DNA of 21,610 nucleotides from the NCBI GenBank assembly GCA_016296985.1, contig JAEDHM010000007.1, positions 1 through 21,610 on the forward strand, in the 5' to 3' direction. This stretch comes from Clostridia bacterium. GTDB taxonomy: Bacteria; Bacillota; Clostridia; Christensenellales; CAG-1252. Below the pieces are notes generated by a model, which searched no databases, was not told the origin of the DNA, and was given only the letters and a program-made list of their open reading frames with translations. Each line of letters opens with the position of its first letter. Within the stretch, counting starts at the first letter, position 1. The translations under genes were made by a program, and so were the position numbers. Below, one piece after another: positions 13,527 through 21,037 of the stretch.

Positions 13527-14975
13527 ATGAATTATCGAATTATTTTAAATATCATAGGGAAAATTTTGGTTATCTTTGCGGCATTGTTGATTCTTCCCCT
13601 TATCGTTGGGTTGATTTATCACGAAGATACCTATCTTTCCTTTATAATTCCCATAGCTTGCTTTTTGGTTTTGGGACTGCCCTTTGTATTGTGGAAACCA
13701 AAAGACAAGTCAATTTATGCAAGGGAAGGTTTTGTTATCGTCGCCTTGTCTTGGGTGATAATTTCTCTTATCGGCTCTTTACCCTTTGTTATCTCAAAAT
13801 CAATTCCAAATTATATCGACGCCGTTTTTGAAACCGTTTCGGGCTTTACCACAACAGGCGCAAGCATTTTGGGCGACGTAGAAAGTTTGCCTAGAAGTAT
13901 TCTCTTTTGGAGATCCTTTAGCCATTGGGTTGGCGGTATGGGAGTGCTTGTTTTCGTGCTTGCGGTTTTACCCAACTCGGACACCGGGGCTATTCACCTT
14001 TTGCGTAGCGAATCCCCCGGCCCTACCGTGGATAAATTGGTTTCAAAAATGCGTTTTACAGCGCGGATTTTGTATGGAATATACCTTGTCCTAACCGCCG
14101 TTGAAGTAATCCTTTTAGTTTGTGGCGGTATGCCTTTCTTTGATAGTTTACTCAACTCGTTCTCTACTGCGGGAACAGGCGGTTTTGCTATTAAGAACGC
14201 AAGCATTGCAGGATATAACAGCGTATATTCTGAAATGGTTATAGCCGTGTTTATGTTTATTTTCAGCATAAACTTCAACGTATACTACCTTATTTTGACA
14301 GGTCATATCTTAAAGGCCTTGAAGAGCGAGGAATTTATTACCTACTTCTGCATGGTTGTAGCAAGCACGTTTGTCGTTGCGGTAAACATCTTGCCCCTTT
14401 ATGAAAATTCCTTTGGTGATGCAATGCGCTATTCTTTCTTTCAAGTTGCATCGATAAGCTCGACTACGGGATTTGTAACGGCAGACTTTGATCAATGGCC
14501 GGCTTTGTCAAAGTGCGTTTTGATTTTCCTTATGACAATCGGCGCGTCCGCAGGATCAACCGGCGGTGGTATAAAGGCTTCACGTCTTGTGATTATGATA
14601 AAATCCACCATTGCCGATACAAAACAAATGATTCACCCTCGAGCCGTTGTTACCCCTCGTTTTGAGTGGGAACCTATTGACAAAAAGGTGGTTACGAACA
14701 CGCGTGTTTTTTTTATTTGTTGGTTTGCCCTTGTGGGGTTGGGAACAATTTTGTTGTCCCTTGACAGCTTTGGAAACCTTTTGTCAAACCTTATCGCCTC
14801 ACTCACTTGTATAAGCAACACCGGTCCCGGTTTGGATTTGGTTGGTCCTACCTGCAATTTCTCCGGTTATTCTTATTTTTCCAAAATTGTCCTTTCAGTT
14901 TTGATGCTTGCAGGTCGTTTGGAAATCTTCCCCATTTTGGTGCTTTTTGCTCCTTCCACTTGGAAAAAACACTAG
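13527..14975 (+). CDS. trkH: Potassium channel subunit TrkH
   Basis: 482 residues, a polytopic membrane protein of the TrkH/KtrB superfamily that conducts K+ and partners with TrkA. All four selectivity-filter repeats are visible: SGFTTTGAS around Gly111, STAGTGGF around Gly218, SSTTGFVT around Gly315 and SNTGPG around Gly433. The gating loop GASAGSTGGGIK is at 339-350 and the conserved Arg464 in LAGRLEIF lies in the last helix. Length and topology are normal. Start is 1 bp after the trkA stop; the radical SAM gene begins 3 bp after its stop. Confidence 0.94.
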   Translation: MNYRIILNIIGKILVIFAALLILPLIVGLIYHEDTYLSFIIPIACFLVLGLPFVLWKPKDKSIYAREGFVIVALSWVIISLIGSLPFVISKSIPNYIDAVFETVSGFTTTGASILGDVESLPRSILFWRSFSHWVGGMGVLVFVLAVLPNSDTGAIHLLRSESPGPTVDKLVSKMRFTARILYGIYLVLTAVEVILLVCGGMPFFDSLLNSFSTAGTGGFAIKNASIAGYNSVYSEMVIAVFMFIFSINFNVYYLILTGHILKALKSEEFITYFCMVVASTFVVAVNILPLYENSFGDAMRYSFFQVASISSTTGFVTADFDQWPALSKCVLIFLMTIGASAGSTGGGIKASRLVIMIKSTIADTKQMIHPRAVVTPRFEWEPIDKKVVTNTRVFFICWFALVGLGTILLSLDSFGNLLSNLIASLTCISNTGPGLDLVGPTCNFSGYSYFSKIVLSVLMLAGRLEIFPILVLFAPSTWKKH

Positions 14976-14978
14976 GCT

Positions 14979-15887
14979 ATGGATAAAAAATATTACAATC
15001 GTCTTGGCGATTATCTTTTAGAAACTTTTGGCGAAAAAGTCAAAAAAATTCCCATTGACGGTGGTTTCACCTGTCCTAATCGTGATGGAAAATGCGGTTG
15101 GGGCGGTTGTATTTTTTGCGGAGAAAAGGGCTCGGGCGAGCAAACTTGCGGTTGGTTATCCATTGAAAAACAAATTGAAAAATTCTTTTCCACCCCAAAA
15201 AGATTAAAGGGGTTTATCGCCTACTTTCAAAATTTTACAAACACCTACGCTCCCCCGAAAGTTTTAGAGGAAAGATTTTCAAAAGCCTTATGCGACGAGA
15301 GAGTAAAAGGAATTGCAATCGCAACCCGTCCCGACTGTATTGACGAGGATATCGTCAAAGTTTTGGCTAAAATCAAAAAACGTTGCCCTTTGTGGGTTGA
15401 ACTTGGCTTGCAAACTTCAAATGACAAAGTTGCTGAAAAGATAAACAGAGGATACAAAAGCGAAGTTTTTGTAAAAAGCGTAGATCTTCTTTCTTCTTAT
15501 GGTATTGATACCGTTGCCCATATTATGATAGGACTCCCCGAAGAAGGAGAAAAAGAAGCCATTGAAACCGTTGAGTTTTTGAACAAAACAAAAATCAAAG
15601 GAGTAAAAATACACTCGCTTTACGTTTTGGAAGATACGGTTTTGGGAGATTGGTTTAAAAAAGGACTTTATACTCCTTTAAGTTTGGAAGATTACGTAAA
15701 GGCTACCGCCCTTTGCTTGTCCCATCTTCGTCCTGATATCGTTATACATCGCATTACGGGGGACGCACCTAAAGACAAACTGTTGGCGCCTTTGTGGAAC
15801 ACAGATAAAAACCTGATGATTGGTGGAATCATCAGGTTTATGAGAGATAACAATTTGATTCAGGGTTGTAACTATAAAAATTCTTAG
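14979..15887 (+). CDS. TIGR01212-type (YhcC-like) radical SAM protein
   Basis: 302 residues, normal for the family. The 4Fe-4S site is CPNRDGKCGWGGCIFC: Cys32, Cys44 and Cys47 are the expected cluster ligands and Cys39 is an additional one. The barrel continues through ATRPDCIDED, LWVELGLQT and the HIMIGLPEE loop, as in Elp3/YhcC-like enzymes. The substrate of the family is not established; no function is claimed beyond radical SAM chemistry. It is the last gene of the lrp-trk operon, 3 bp after trkH, a link to K+ transport that is probably not functional. Its stop overlaps the stop of convergent fhs by 4 bp (15884-15887), and its last codons contain the fhs terminator on the opposite strand. 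No plus-strand terminator was found after it. Confidence 0.88.
   Translation: MDKKYYNRLGDYLLETFGEKVKKIPIDGGFTCPNRDGKCGWGGCIFCGEKGSGEQTCGWLSIEKQIEKFFSTPKRLKGFIAYFQNFTNTYAPPKVLEERFSKALCDERVKGIAIATRPDCIDEDIVKVLAKIKKRCPLWVELGLQTSNDKVAEKINRGYKSEVFVKSVDLLSSYGIDTVAHIMIGLPEEGEKEAIETVEFLNKTKIKGVKIHSLYVLEDTVLGDWFKKGLYTPLSLEDYVKATALCLSHLRPDIVIHRITGDAPKDKLLAPLWNTDKNLMIGGIIRFMRDNNLIQGCNYKNS
15807..15838 (-). terminator. fhs terminator inside the radical SAM coding sequence
   Basis: A perfect 12-bp inverted repeat, AACCTGATGATT (15810-15821) and AATCATCAGGTT (15827-15838), has a 5-nt loop. On the minus strand it is followed by a run of T (15811 down to 15807), giving a rho-independent terminator about 46 bp past the fhs stop. 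On the plus strand no T-run follows. It is embedded in codons of the convergent gene. Confidence 0.72.
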
Positions 15888-17548
15888 AACAATCCGTCTA
15901 TTTCGCCATTTTCGTTTATATCAATCTTTTCAGCTGCAGGACGTTTGGGAAGCCCGGGCATTGTCATAATGTCGCCGGTGATTGCAACTATAAATCCTGC
16001 GCCTGCGCTTACGCGTAAATCCCTTACGGTGATGGTAAAATCGGTAGGCGCGCCAAGTTTTTTAGGGTCATCGGAGAAACTATATTGAGTTTTTGCTACG
16101 CAAATGGGCAACTTGTCATAGCCCATTTCTTTTATAACCGCAAGTTGTTTTTTTGCAGCGGGTAAAAAGTCAACGCCTTTACCACCGTAAACCTTTTGTG
16201 TCAAATCGCAAAGTTTTTTCTCAACTGAATCTTGAGTATCGTAGGAGAAGGTAAAGTTGTGAGGGATATCGCAAAGTCTTACAACCTCTTCAGCAAGGGA
16301 GATACCGCCCCTTCCACCTTCAGCCCAAACGTTAGAGAAAATTGCCTTTACGCCTTCCTTTGCGCACATATCGATAAGCAATTCAGTTTCGGCCTTGGTG
16401 TCGGTGGGGAAAGCGTTTACCGCAACTACGGCAGGTAAACCGTAGACCTTTGTGATATTGGAAACGTGACGTAAAAGATTGGGAATACCCTTTGCCAAAG
16501 CCTCGAGGTTTTCAGCACCCAAATTTTCCTTACTTACACCGCCGTGCATCTTTAACGCTCTGATCGTTGCAACGATAACTACTGCATCGGGGTCAAGACC
16601 TGCGGTACGACACTTTATATCCAAAAACTTTTCAGCGCCGAGGTCGGCGCCAAAGCCTGCTTCGGTAACTACGTAATCAGCCAAAGATAATGCTGTTTTT
16701 GTTGCAATAACACTGTTGCAACCGTGGGCAATGTTTGCGAAAGGTCCGCCGTGAACAATTGCAGGAGTGCCACCCAAAGTTTGTACAAGGTTGGGTTTTA
16801 GTGCGTCTTTCAACAAAACTGTCATTGCGCCTTGAGCCTTCAAATCCCCTGCGGTAACCGGCTTTCCGTCATAGTCGTAAGCTACGATCATGCGAGCAAG
16901 TCTTGCCTTTAGGTCGGACAAAGAGTTTGCTAAACACAAAACTGCCATAACTTCGCTTGCAACGGTGATATCGAATCCATCTTCACGAGGAGTGCCGTTG
17001 TTTTTACCGCCTAAGCCGTCAACAACGTAGCGGAGTTGTCTGTCGTTCATATCAACGCAACGTTTCCACACTACACGACGAGGGTCAATGCGCAACTCGT
17101 TTCCTTGTTGGATATGGTTGTCAAGCATTGCGGCAAGAAGGTTGTTTGCTGCGCCGATTGCGTGAAAGTCCCCGGTAAAGTGCAAGTTGATGTCCTCCAT
17201 AGGAACAACTTGACTGTAACCGCCGCCTGCCGCGCCACCTTTGATGCCGAAAACGGGGCCCAAGGAAGGCTCACGCAAGGCAACTATGGTGTTTTTTCCG
17301 ATCAAGGATAAGGCGTCTGCCAAACCGATTGAAGTGGTGGTTTTTCCCTCGCCTGCAGGGGTGGGGGTGATTGCTGTTACAAGTATAAATTTACCCTTTT
17401 TTCCGCTTTGAGGAAGTTGGGTGTAGTCGATTTTTGCTTTGTATTTTCCATAAAGTTCGAGACAGTCAAAGGGTATTCCTGCTTTGTTGCTTATCTCGGT
17501 GATAGGAGTCATGGGATTTTCCCTTGCAATTTGGATATCAGTTTTCAT
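15884..17548 (-). CDS. fhs: Formate--tetrahydrofolate ligase
   Basis: 554 residues, the family length. It is a cytoplasmic ATP-dependent enzyme that makes 10-formyl-THF from formate and THF, feeding purine and formyl-Met-tRNA synthesis and, in acetogens, the methyl branch of the Wood-Ljungdahl pathway. Visible motifs are the P-loop-like TPTPAGEGKTT (61-71), EPSLGPVFGIKGGAAGGG (93-110), the GDFHAI stretch near 125-130 and the C-terminal ITGDIMTMPGLPK. Start ATG 17548 has AGGA at 17557-17560. A perfect promoter drives it divergently from the acyl-CoA ligase. No other Wood-Ljungdahl gene is in the window, so acetogenesis cannot be claimed. The stop codon overlaps the convergent radical SAM stop. 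Confidence 0.96.
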   Translation of the reverse strand: MKTDIQIARENPMTPITEISNKAGIPFDCLELYGKYKAKIDYTQLPQSGKKGKFILVTAITPTPAGEGKTTTSIGLADALSLIGKNTIVALREPSLGPVFGIKGGAAGGGYSQVVPMEDINLHFTGDFHAIGAANNLLAAMLDNHIQQGNELRIDPRRVVWKRCVDMNDRQLRYVVDGLGGKNNGTPREDGFDITVASEVMAVLCLANSLSDLKARLARMIVAYDYDGKPVTAGDLKAQGAMTVLLKDALKPNLVQTLGGTPAIVHGGPFANIAHGCNSVIATKTALSLADYVVTEAGFGADLGAEKFLDIKCRTAGLDPDAVVIVATIRALKMHGGVSKENLGAENLEALAKGIPNLLRHVSNITKVYGLPAVVAVNAFPTDTKAETELLIDMCAKEGVKAIFSNVWAEGGRGGISLAEEVVRLCDIPHNFTFSYDTQDSVEKKLCDLTQKVYGGKGVDFLPAAKKQLAVIKEMGYDKLPICVAKTQYSFSDDPKKLGAPTDFTITVRDLRVSAGAGFIVAITGDIMTMPGLPKRPAAEKIDINENGEIDGLF

Positions 17549-17578
17549 CTCTCTTTTCCTTACTTATAATTACTTATA

Positions 17579-17607
17579 ATTATAGAGATTTCCAAAAGCC
17601 TTGTCAA
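17579..17607 (-). promoter_or_regulatory. Consensus promoter of fhs
   Basis: On the minus strand perfect -35 TTGACA (17602-17607), 17-bp spacer and perfect -10 TATAAT (17579-17584); start near 17572. The -35 box is inside the 17601-17617 palindrome. A tandem direct repeat TACTTATAAT (17561-17570 and 17571-17580) follows the -10. Confidence 0.85.
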
Positions 17608-17617
17608 CAGTTGACAA
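17601..17617. promoter_or_regulatory. Palindromic operator candidate between fhs and the acyl-CoA ligase gene
   Basis: TTGTCAAC-A-GTTGACAA is a perfect 8+1+8 palindrome. It contains the -35 hexamer of the fhs promoter on the minus strand and a second TTGACA on the plus strand, at mirror positions. A dimeric repressor here would block both genes at once. The half-sites resemble but do not match the clostridial Rex box (TTGTTAA-N4-TTAACAA). Confidence 0.6.
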
Positions 17618-17639
17618 ATAAGTTGTTAGGGTATATCAT
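17611..17639 (+). promoter_or_regulatory. Promoter of the acyl-CoA ligase gene
   Basis: -35 TTGACA (17611-17616), 17-bp spacer and -10 TATCAT (17634-17639, one mismatch) precede the ligase start at 17672. The ribosome site is weak (AAGGGA near 17655-17660). Confidence 0.6.
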
Positions 17640-17671
17640 CAATATAGCCATAATAAGGGATTTTTGTTTTT

Positions 17672-19309
17672 ATGATTATTACCGATTTGTTGAAAAATAA
17701 CGCTAATTTATATCCTTCCGAGATCGCTTTGGTTGAAATTAACCCCGACGGTCCTGAAGATAAAAAACGCTCTTGGCGTGATTTTAGCCTTGTTGAAACA
17801 ACAAGCACGTCCTATTACCGTCGCGCAATCACTTGGGGTGAATTTGACGCTTCTGCTTGTAGATATGCAAACTATCTTTACCGTCATGGAATAAGAAAGG
17901 GCGACAAGGTCGGTATTTTGCTTATGAACTGCCTTGAATGGCTTCCCATTTACTTTGGTATTTTAAAATGCGGGGCTTTGGCAGTCCCACTCAATTATAG
18001 ATACACCGCAAAGGAAATTAAGTACTGTCTTGACCTTGCCGACGTGGATATGCTTGTTTTCGGTCCTGAATTTATCGGCCGTGTTGAAAGCATTTGCGAT
18101 ATCCTGCCCCGTATAAAAAGGTTTTTATACGTTGGAGAAGGTTGTCCTACGTTTGCCTACGACTTCATTAAAGATTCTAATTTCGAGTCTTTGACCTTTA
18201 TGGATTTAGGATTGACTGAAGATGACGACGCGGCAATCTATTTTTCCTCGGGTACTACGGGATTTCCTAAGGCGATTTTACACAAACACAGAAGTTTGAT
18301 TCACAGTTGTAGGGTTGAACAAGCCCATCACGGACAAAAGAAAGAGGACGTATTTTTATGTATCCCTCCCCTTTACCATACCGGCGCAAAAATGCATTGG
18401 TTTGGAAGTTTGATTTCGGCAAGCAAGGCGGTTTTGTTGAAGGGTACCCGTCCCGATTATATACTTGAAGCGGTATCTCAAGAAAAATGTACAATTATCT
18501 GGCTTTTGGTACCTTGGGCGCAAGACCTTTTGGATTCAATTGACAACGGTAGCATCAACTTGAAAAATTATGCTCTTGACACCTTAAGGCTTATGCACAT
18601 CGGCGCGCAACCCGTACCACCCAGCCTTGTAAAAAGGTGGAAAGCCTTATTCCCCCATCACGCTTACGACACAAACTACGGTCTTTCTGAGTCGATCGGT
18701 CCCGGATGCGTACATCTTGGCATTGAAAACGAAGGTAAAGTTGGCGCAATCGGTGTTGCAGGTTTTGGTTGGGAAACAAAAATTGTAAACGACAAAAGAC
18801 AGGAAGTATCTAGGGGCGAAGTGGGAGAACTTGCCGTCCGTGGCCCCGGGGTTATGACTTGCTATTACAAAGACGAAAAGGCAACCGCCGAAGTTTTGGA
18901 CAAAGAAGGTTGGCTTTATACCGGCGATATGGCGAAAGAGGATGAGGACGGATTTATCTTTTTGGTAGACAGAAAAAAGGACGTTATCATTACCGGTGGC
19001 GAAAACCTCTACCCCGTTCAAATCGAGGACTTTTTGAGAAGTCATCCTGCTATCAAGGACGTGGCGGTTATTGGTTTACCCCATCCCCGACTTGGTGAAA
19101 TTGCCGCCGCCATAATTGAAGTTAAGGAAGGTTATTCCCTAAACGAAAGCGAAGTAAACGAGTTTTGTATGGAACTTCCTAGATACAAGCGTCCTCGCCG
19201 TATAATCTTTGCAAAAGTGCCTAGAAACCCTACGGGAAAAATCGAAAAACCTCGCCTTCGCGAGATTTATTGCGGTGAAAGTTTGGTATCAAAACAAATC
19301 AAAGGATAG
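17672..19309 (+). CDS. Class I adenylate-forming acyl-CoA ligase
   Basis: 545 residues, normal for fatty-acyl/aryl-CoA ligases of the ANL superfamily, which activate a carboxylic acid with ATP and pass it to CoA. The P-loop SSGTTGFPK is at 192-200, the nucleotide-binding NYGLSES stretch near 335, YTGD and DRKKDVIITGGENLYP follow (about 416-445) and the C-terminal catalytic lysine is in NPTGKIEKPR (about 520). The acid substrate cannot be assigned. An N-terminal insert (WRDFSLVETTSTSYYRR) between the first helix and the TWGEF strand is slightly long. ATG 17672 has only a weak ribosome site. It is divergent from fhs with a shared palindrome; the link is likely regulatory rather than one pathway. 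Confidence 0.88.
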   Translation: MIITDLLKNNANLYPSEIALVEINPDGPEDKKRSWRDFSLVETTSTSYYRRAITWGEFDASACRYANYLYRHGIRKGDKVGILLMNCLEWLPIYFGILKCGALAVPLNYRYTAKEIKYCLDLADVDMLVFGPEFIGRVESICDILPRIKRFLYVGEGCPTFAYDFIKDSNFESLTFMDLGLTEDDDAAIYFSSGTTGFPKAILHKHRSLIHSCRVEQAHHGQKKEDVFLCIPPLYHTGAKMHWFGSLISASKAVLLKGTRPDYILEAVSQEKCTIIWLLVPWAQDLLDSIDNGSINLKNYALDTLRLMHIGAQPVPPSLVKRWKALFPHHAYDTNYGLSESIGPGCVHLGIENEGKVGAIGVAGFGWETKIVNDKRQEVSRGEVGELAVRGPGVMTCYYKDEKATAEVLDKEGWLYTGDMAKEDEDGFIFLVDRKKDVIITGGENLYPVQIEDFLRSHPAIKDVAVIGLPHPRLGEIAAAIIEVKEGYSLNESEVNEFCMELPRYKRPRRIIFAKVPRNPTGKIEKPRLREIYCGESLVSKQIKG

Positions 19310-19324
19310 GAAAAATTGTAAACC

Positions 19325-19353
19325 TTGCTTTTTTAAAAGCAATATGATATAAT
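19325..19353 (+). promoter_or_regulatory. Promoter with embedded palindrome before the hydrolase-like gene
   Basis: -35-like TTGCTT (19325-19330), 17-bp spacer and perfect -10 TATAAT (19348-19353). TTGCTTTT (19325-19332) and AAAAGCAA (19335-19342) form a palindrome over the -35 and spacer, well placed as an operator. Its A/T stem has no T-run, so it is a poor terminator for the ligase gene upstream. Confidence 0.6.
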
Positions 19354-19384
19354 AAATGAATAATTCACCTTTTTGGAGGAATTT

Positions 19385-21028
19385 ATGGAAACCAAGTTTT
19401 TGACACCCGTTGGGTTGTGGAAAAACTTTAATACTCAACTTGATTCGGCACCTGAAATTTCTTATATTGATTTCAGTAAAAAAGAAAACTACAGCGTTAC
19501 AAAGTTTTATTTTACCCCCATAGTTGAAGAGGGCGGTAAGATCAGAGGTTACGTCGAAATGTACAAACCTCACGAACCTACCTCAAAATCAATTTTGATC
19601 GTGGGCGACACCTTGAAGAATCAACAAGAGGCTCCCTATTATCAATTTATTGACCGCGGATACACGATAATGTTTTTGGATTTGACCGGAAGACTTGATA
19701 ACAACAGGGTTGCTACCTTGTATCAAGGCGATTTTTCCTTCGGCGCATTCAAAAATGCTAAAGACTTGCTTTATACCGCAACCCCCAGCGCTGAAGTAAG
19801 CCCTTATTTCTTGTGGTCGAAAATTTGTCGTAGATTTTTGTCCTTTGCGGAAAAGGAATTGGAAATCAAAAAACCTATCGTGATTGCAAGCGGTGCTTTT
19901 ACCCCCGTCCTTTGGCATTTGGGCGGTATGGATGAAAGAATTTCGGGCATCGTTTCCCTTTTGGGAAGCGCGTTCAACTCTCGCCTTGTGAGAAAAACCG
20001 AGCTTGACGACAACCTAGACAGATGGGATACGGGTATTGCGCCCTTTTCTTATGCAAGACTTTTGAAGTGTCCTGCCCTTATCGTAACCGCAAGCAACGC
20101 TCCCGAATCCGAGCACGAAGGCGCTTTTGCCATTGCAAACACCATTCCCGAAGGCGCATCTTTAAGCATTTTGGTTTCACCTCTTCTTTCAGGTCAAATT
20201 TATCATGAAACTTTGGATTCTATGGCTAGATGGTTTGACGATAGGTTTGAAAACAGCGTTGCCGTACCTTCTTCCCCCGTTTTGGAATATGCGCTTAACG
20301 ATGCTATGCTTGACGTAAAAGTCAAATTGCCCGAAATCGACAAACCCTTGATCGGTGTGGATTTGTGGTATTGTTTCAACGAGACAAACCCCGTTTTCAG
20401 AAGTTGGGCGTTCAAAGGCGTAAGTCCTAACGAGGAAGGAAGTTTTGAATCAAAAATAAACGTTTTCCCCGATTGCCAAGTTATATACGCTTATGCGACC
20501 GCAACCTATGAAAATCAAATTTCCCTATCCTCTCCTCTTATCAAGGTGAAAATTCCCGAGGACGCTCCTAGATGTAAACAAATCAAAAGTCAACTTATAT
20601 ACGACAACACTATGGACAAAAAGTTTTTCTCTATAACCAAAGGACTTTTTGCGGATACCAACAACTTGCAAGTTTTAAAATGTCCCTTGGGTATCCCCGG
20701 TGTTTCGGTAAAAAGTGGCGAGCTTGCTTCCTACGTTGTGGGCGAAGATTTACGTTTCTCCATTGGCGAAGCATTGCAGTTTAATGCTTATTCCCTCGAA
20801 GATAAACAATTTGAAATCTTTTTGGTAAGGGAAATTGAGGAAAATCAATACGCCGTTTATTCCACCGTTTGCAACTTGCTCGGTGAAGAAGGCTGGCAAA
20901 AGCTTACCATAAGTTTGGGCGACTTTAGGGATAGCGAAATGAAACCCTTGCCCTCGTGGAAAAAATTGAAGATGATTCGTTTCAAAAATGCCGAAGGTAT
21001 TTTGTTTAATAATATGCTTTGGGTGTAA
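19385..21028 (+). CDS. Alpha/beta-hydrolase-like protein with degenerate nucleophile elbow and C-terminal beta-rich region
   Basis: 547 residues from ATG 19385, preceded by GGAGGA (19375-19380); an in-frame TTG at 19373 overlaps that site and is rejected. Residues ~45-290 resemble an alpha/beta hydrolase of the acetyl-xylan-esterase/prolyl-oligopeptidase type: GYVEMYKP strands, GDTLKNQQEAPYYQFIDRGYTIMFLDLTGR, then PIVIASGAF where Ser169 sits at the nucleophile place. The GxSxG glycines are Ile and Ala here. His274 in QIYHETLDSM is where the catalytic His would be; no clear acid was found (SNAPESEHEG). Residues ~291-547 look beta-rich, perhaps a carbohydrate-binding-like sandwich. There is no signal peptide. 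It may be a low-activity esterase or a non-catalytic fold. Signal peptidase starts 9 bp after it, so the two are probably co-transcribed. Confidence 0.6.
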   Translation: METKFLTPVGLWKNFNTQLDSAPEISYIDFSKKENYSVTKFYFTPIVEEGGKIRGYVEMYKPHEPTSKSILIVGDTLKNQQEAPYYQFIDRGYTIMFLDLTGRLDNNRVATLYQGDFSFGAFKNAKDLLYTATPSAEVSPYFLWSKICRRFLSFAEKELEIKKPIVIASGAFTPVLWHLGGMDERISGIVSLLGSAFNSRLVRKTELDDNLDRWDTGIAPFSYARLLKCPALIVTASNAPESEHEGAFAIANTIPEGASLSILVSPLLSGQIYHETLDSMARWFDDRFENSVAVPSSPVLEYALNDAMLDVKVKLPEIDKPLIGVDLWYCFNETNPVFRSWAFKGVSPNEEGSFESKINVFPDCQVIYAYATATYENQISLSSPLIKVKIPEDAPRCKQIKSQLIYDNTMDKKFFSITKGLFADTNNLQVLKCPLGIPGVSVKSGELASYVVGEDLRFSIGEALQFNAYSLEDKQFEIFLVREIEENQYAVYSTVCNLLGEEGWQKLTISLGDFRDSEMKPLPSWKKLKMIRFKNAEGILFNNMLWV

Positions 21029-21037
21029 AATTAAGGT

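Noticed and set aside
17601..17617. Rex redox-repressor box
   Set aside because: The half-sites carry C/G where the clostridial consensus has T/A and the centre is 3 instead of 4 bp, so the assignment is not supported.
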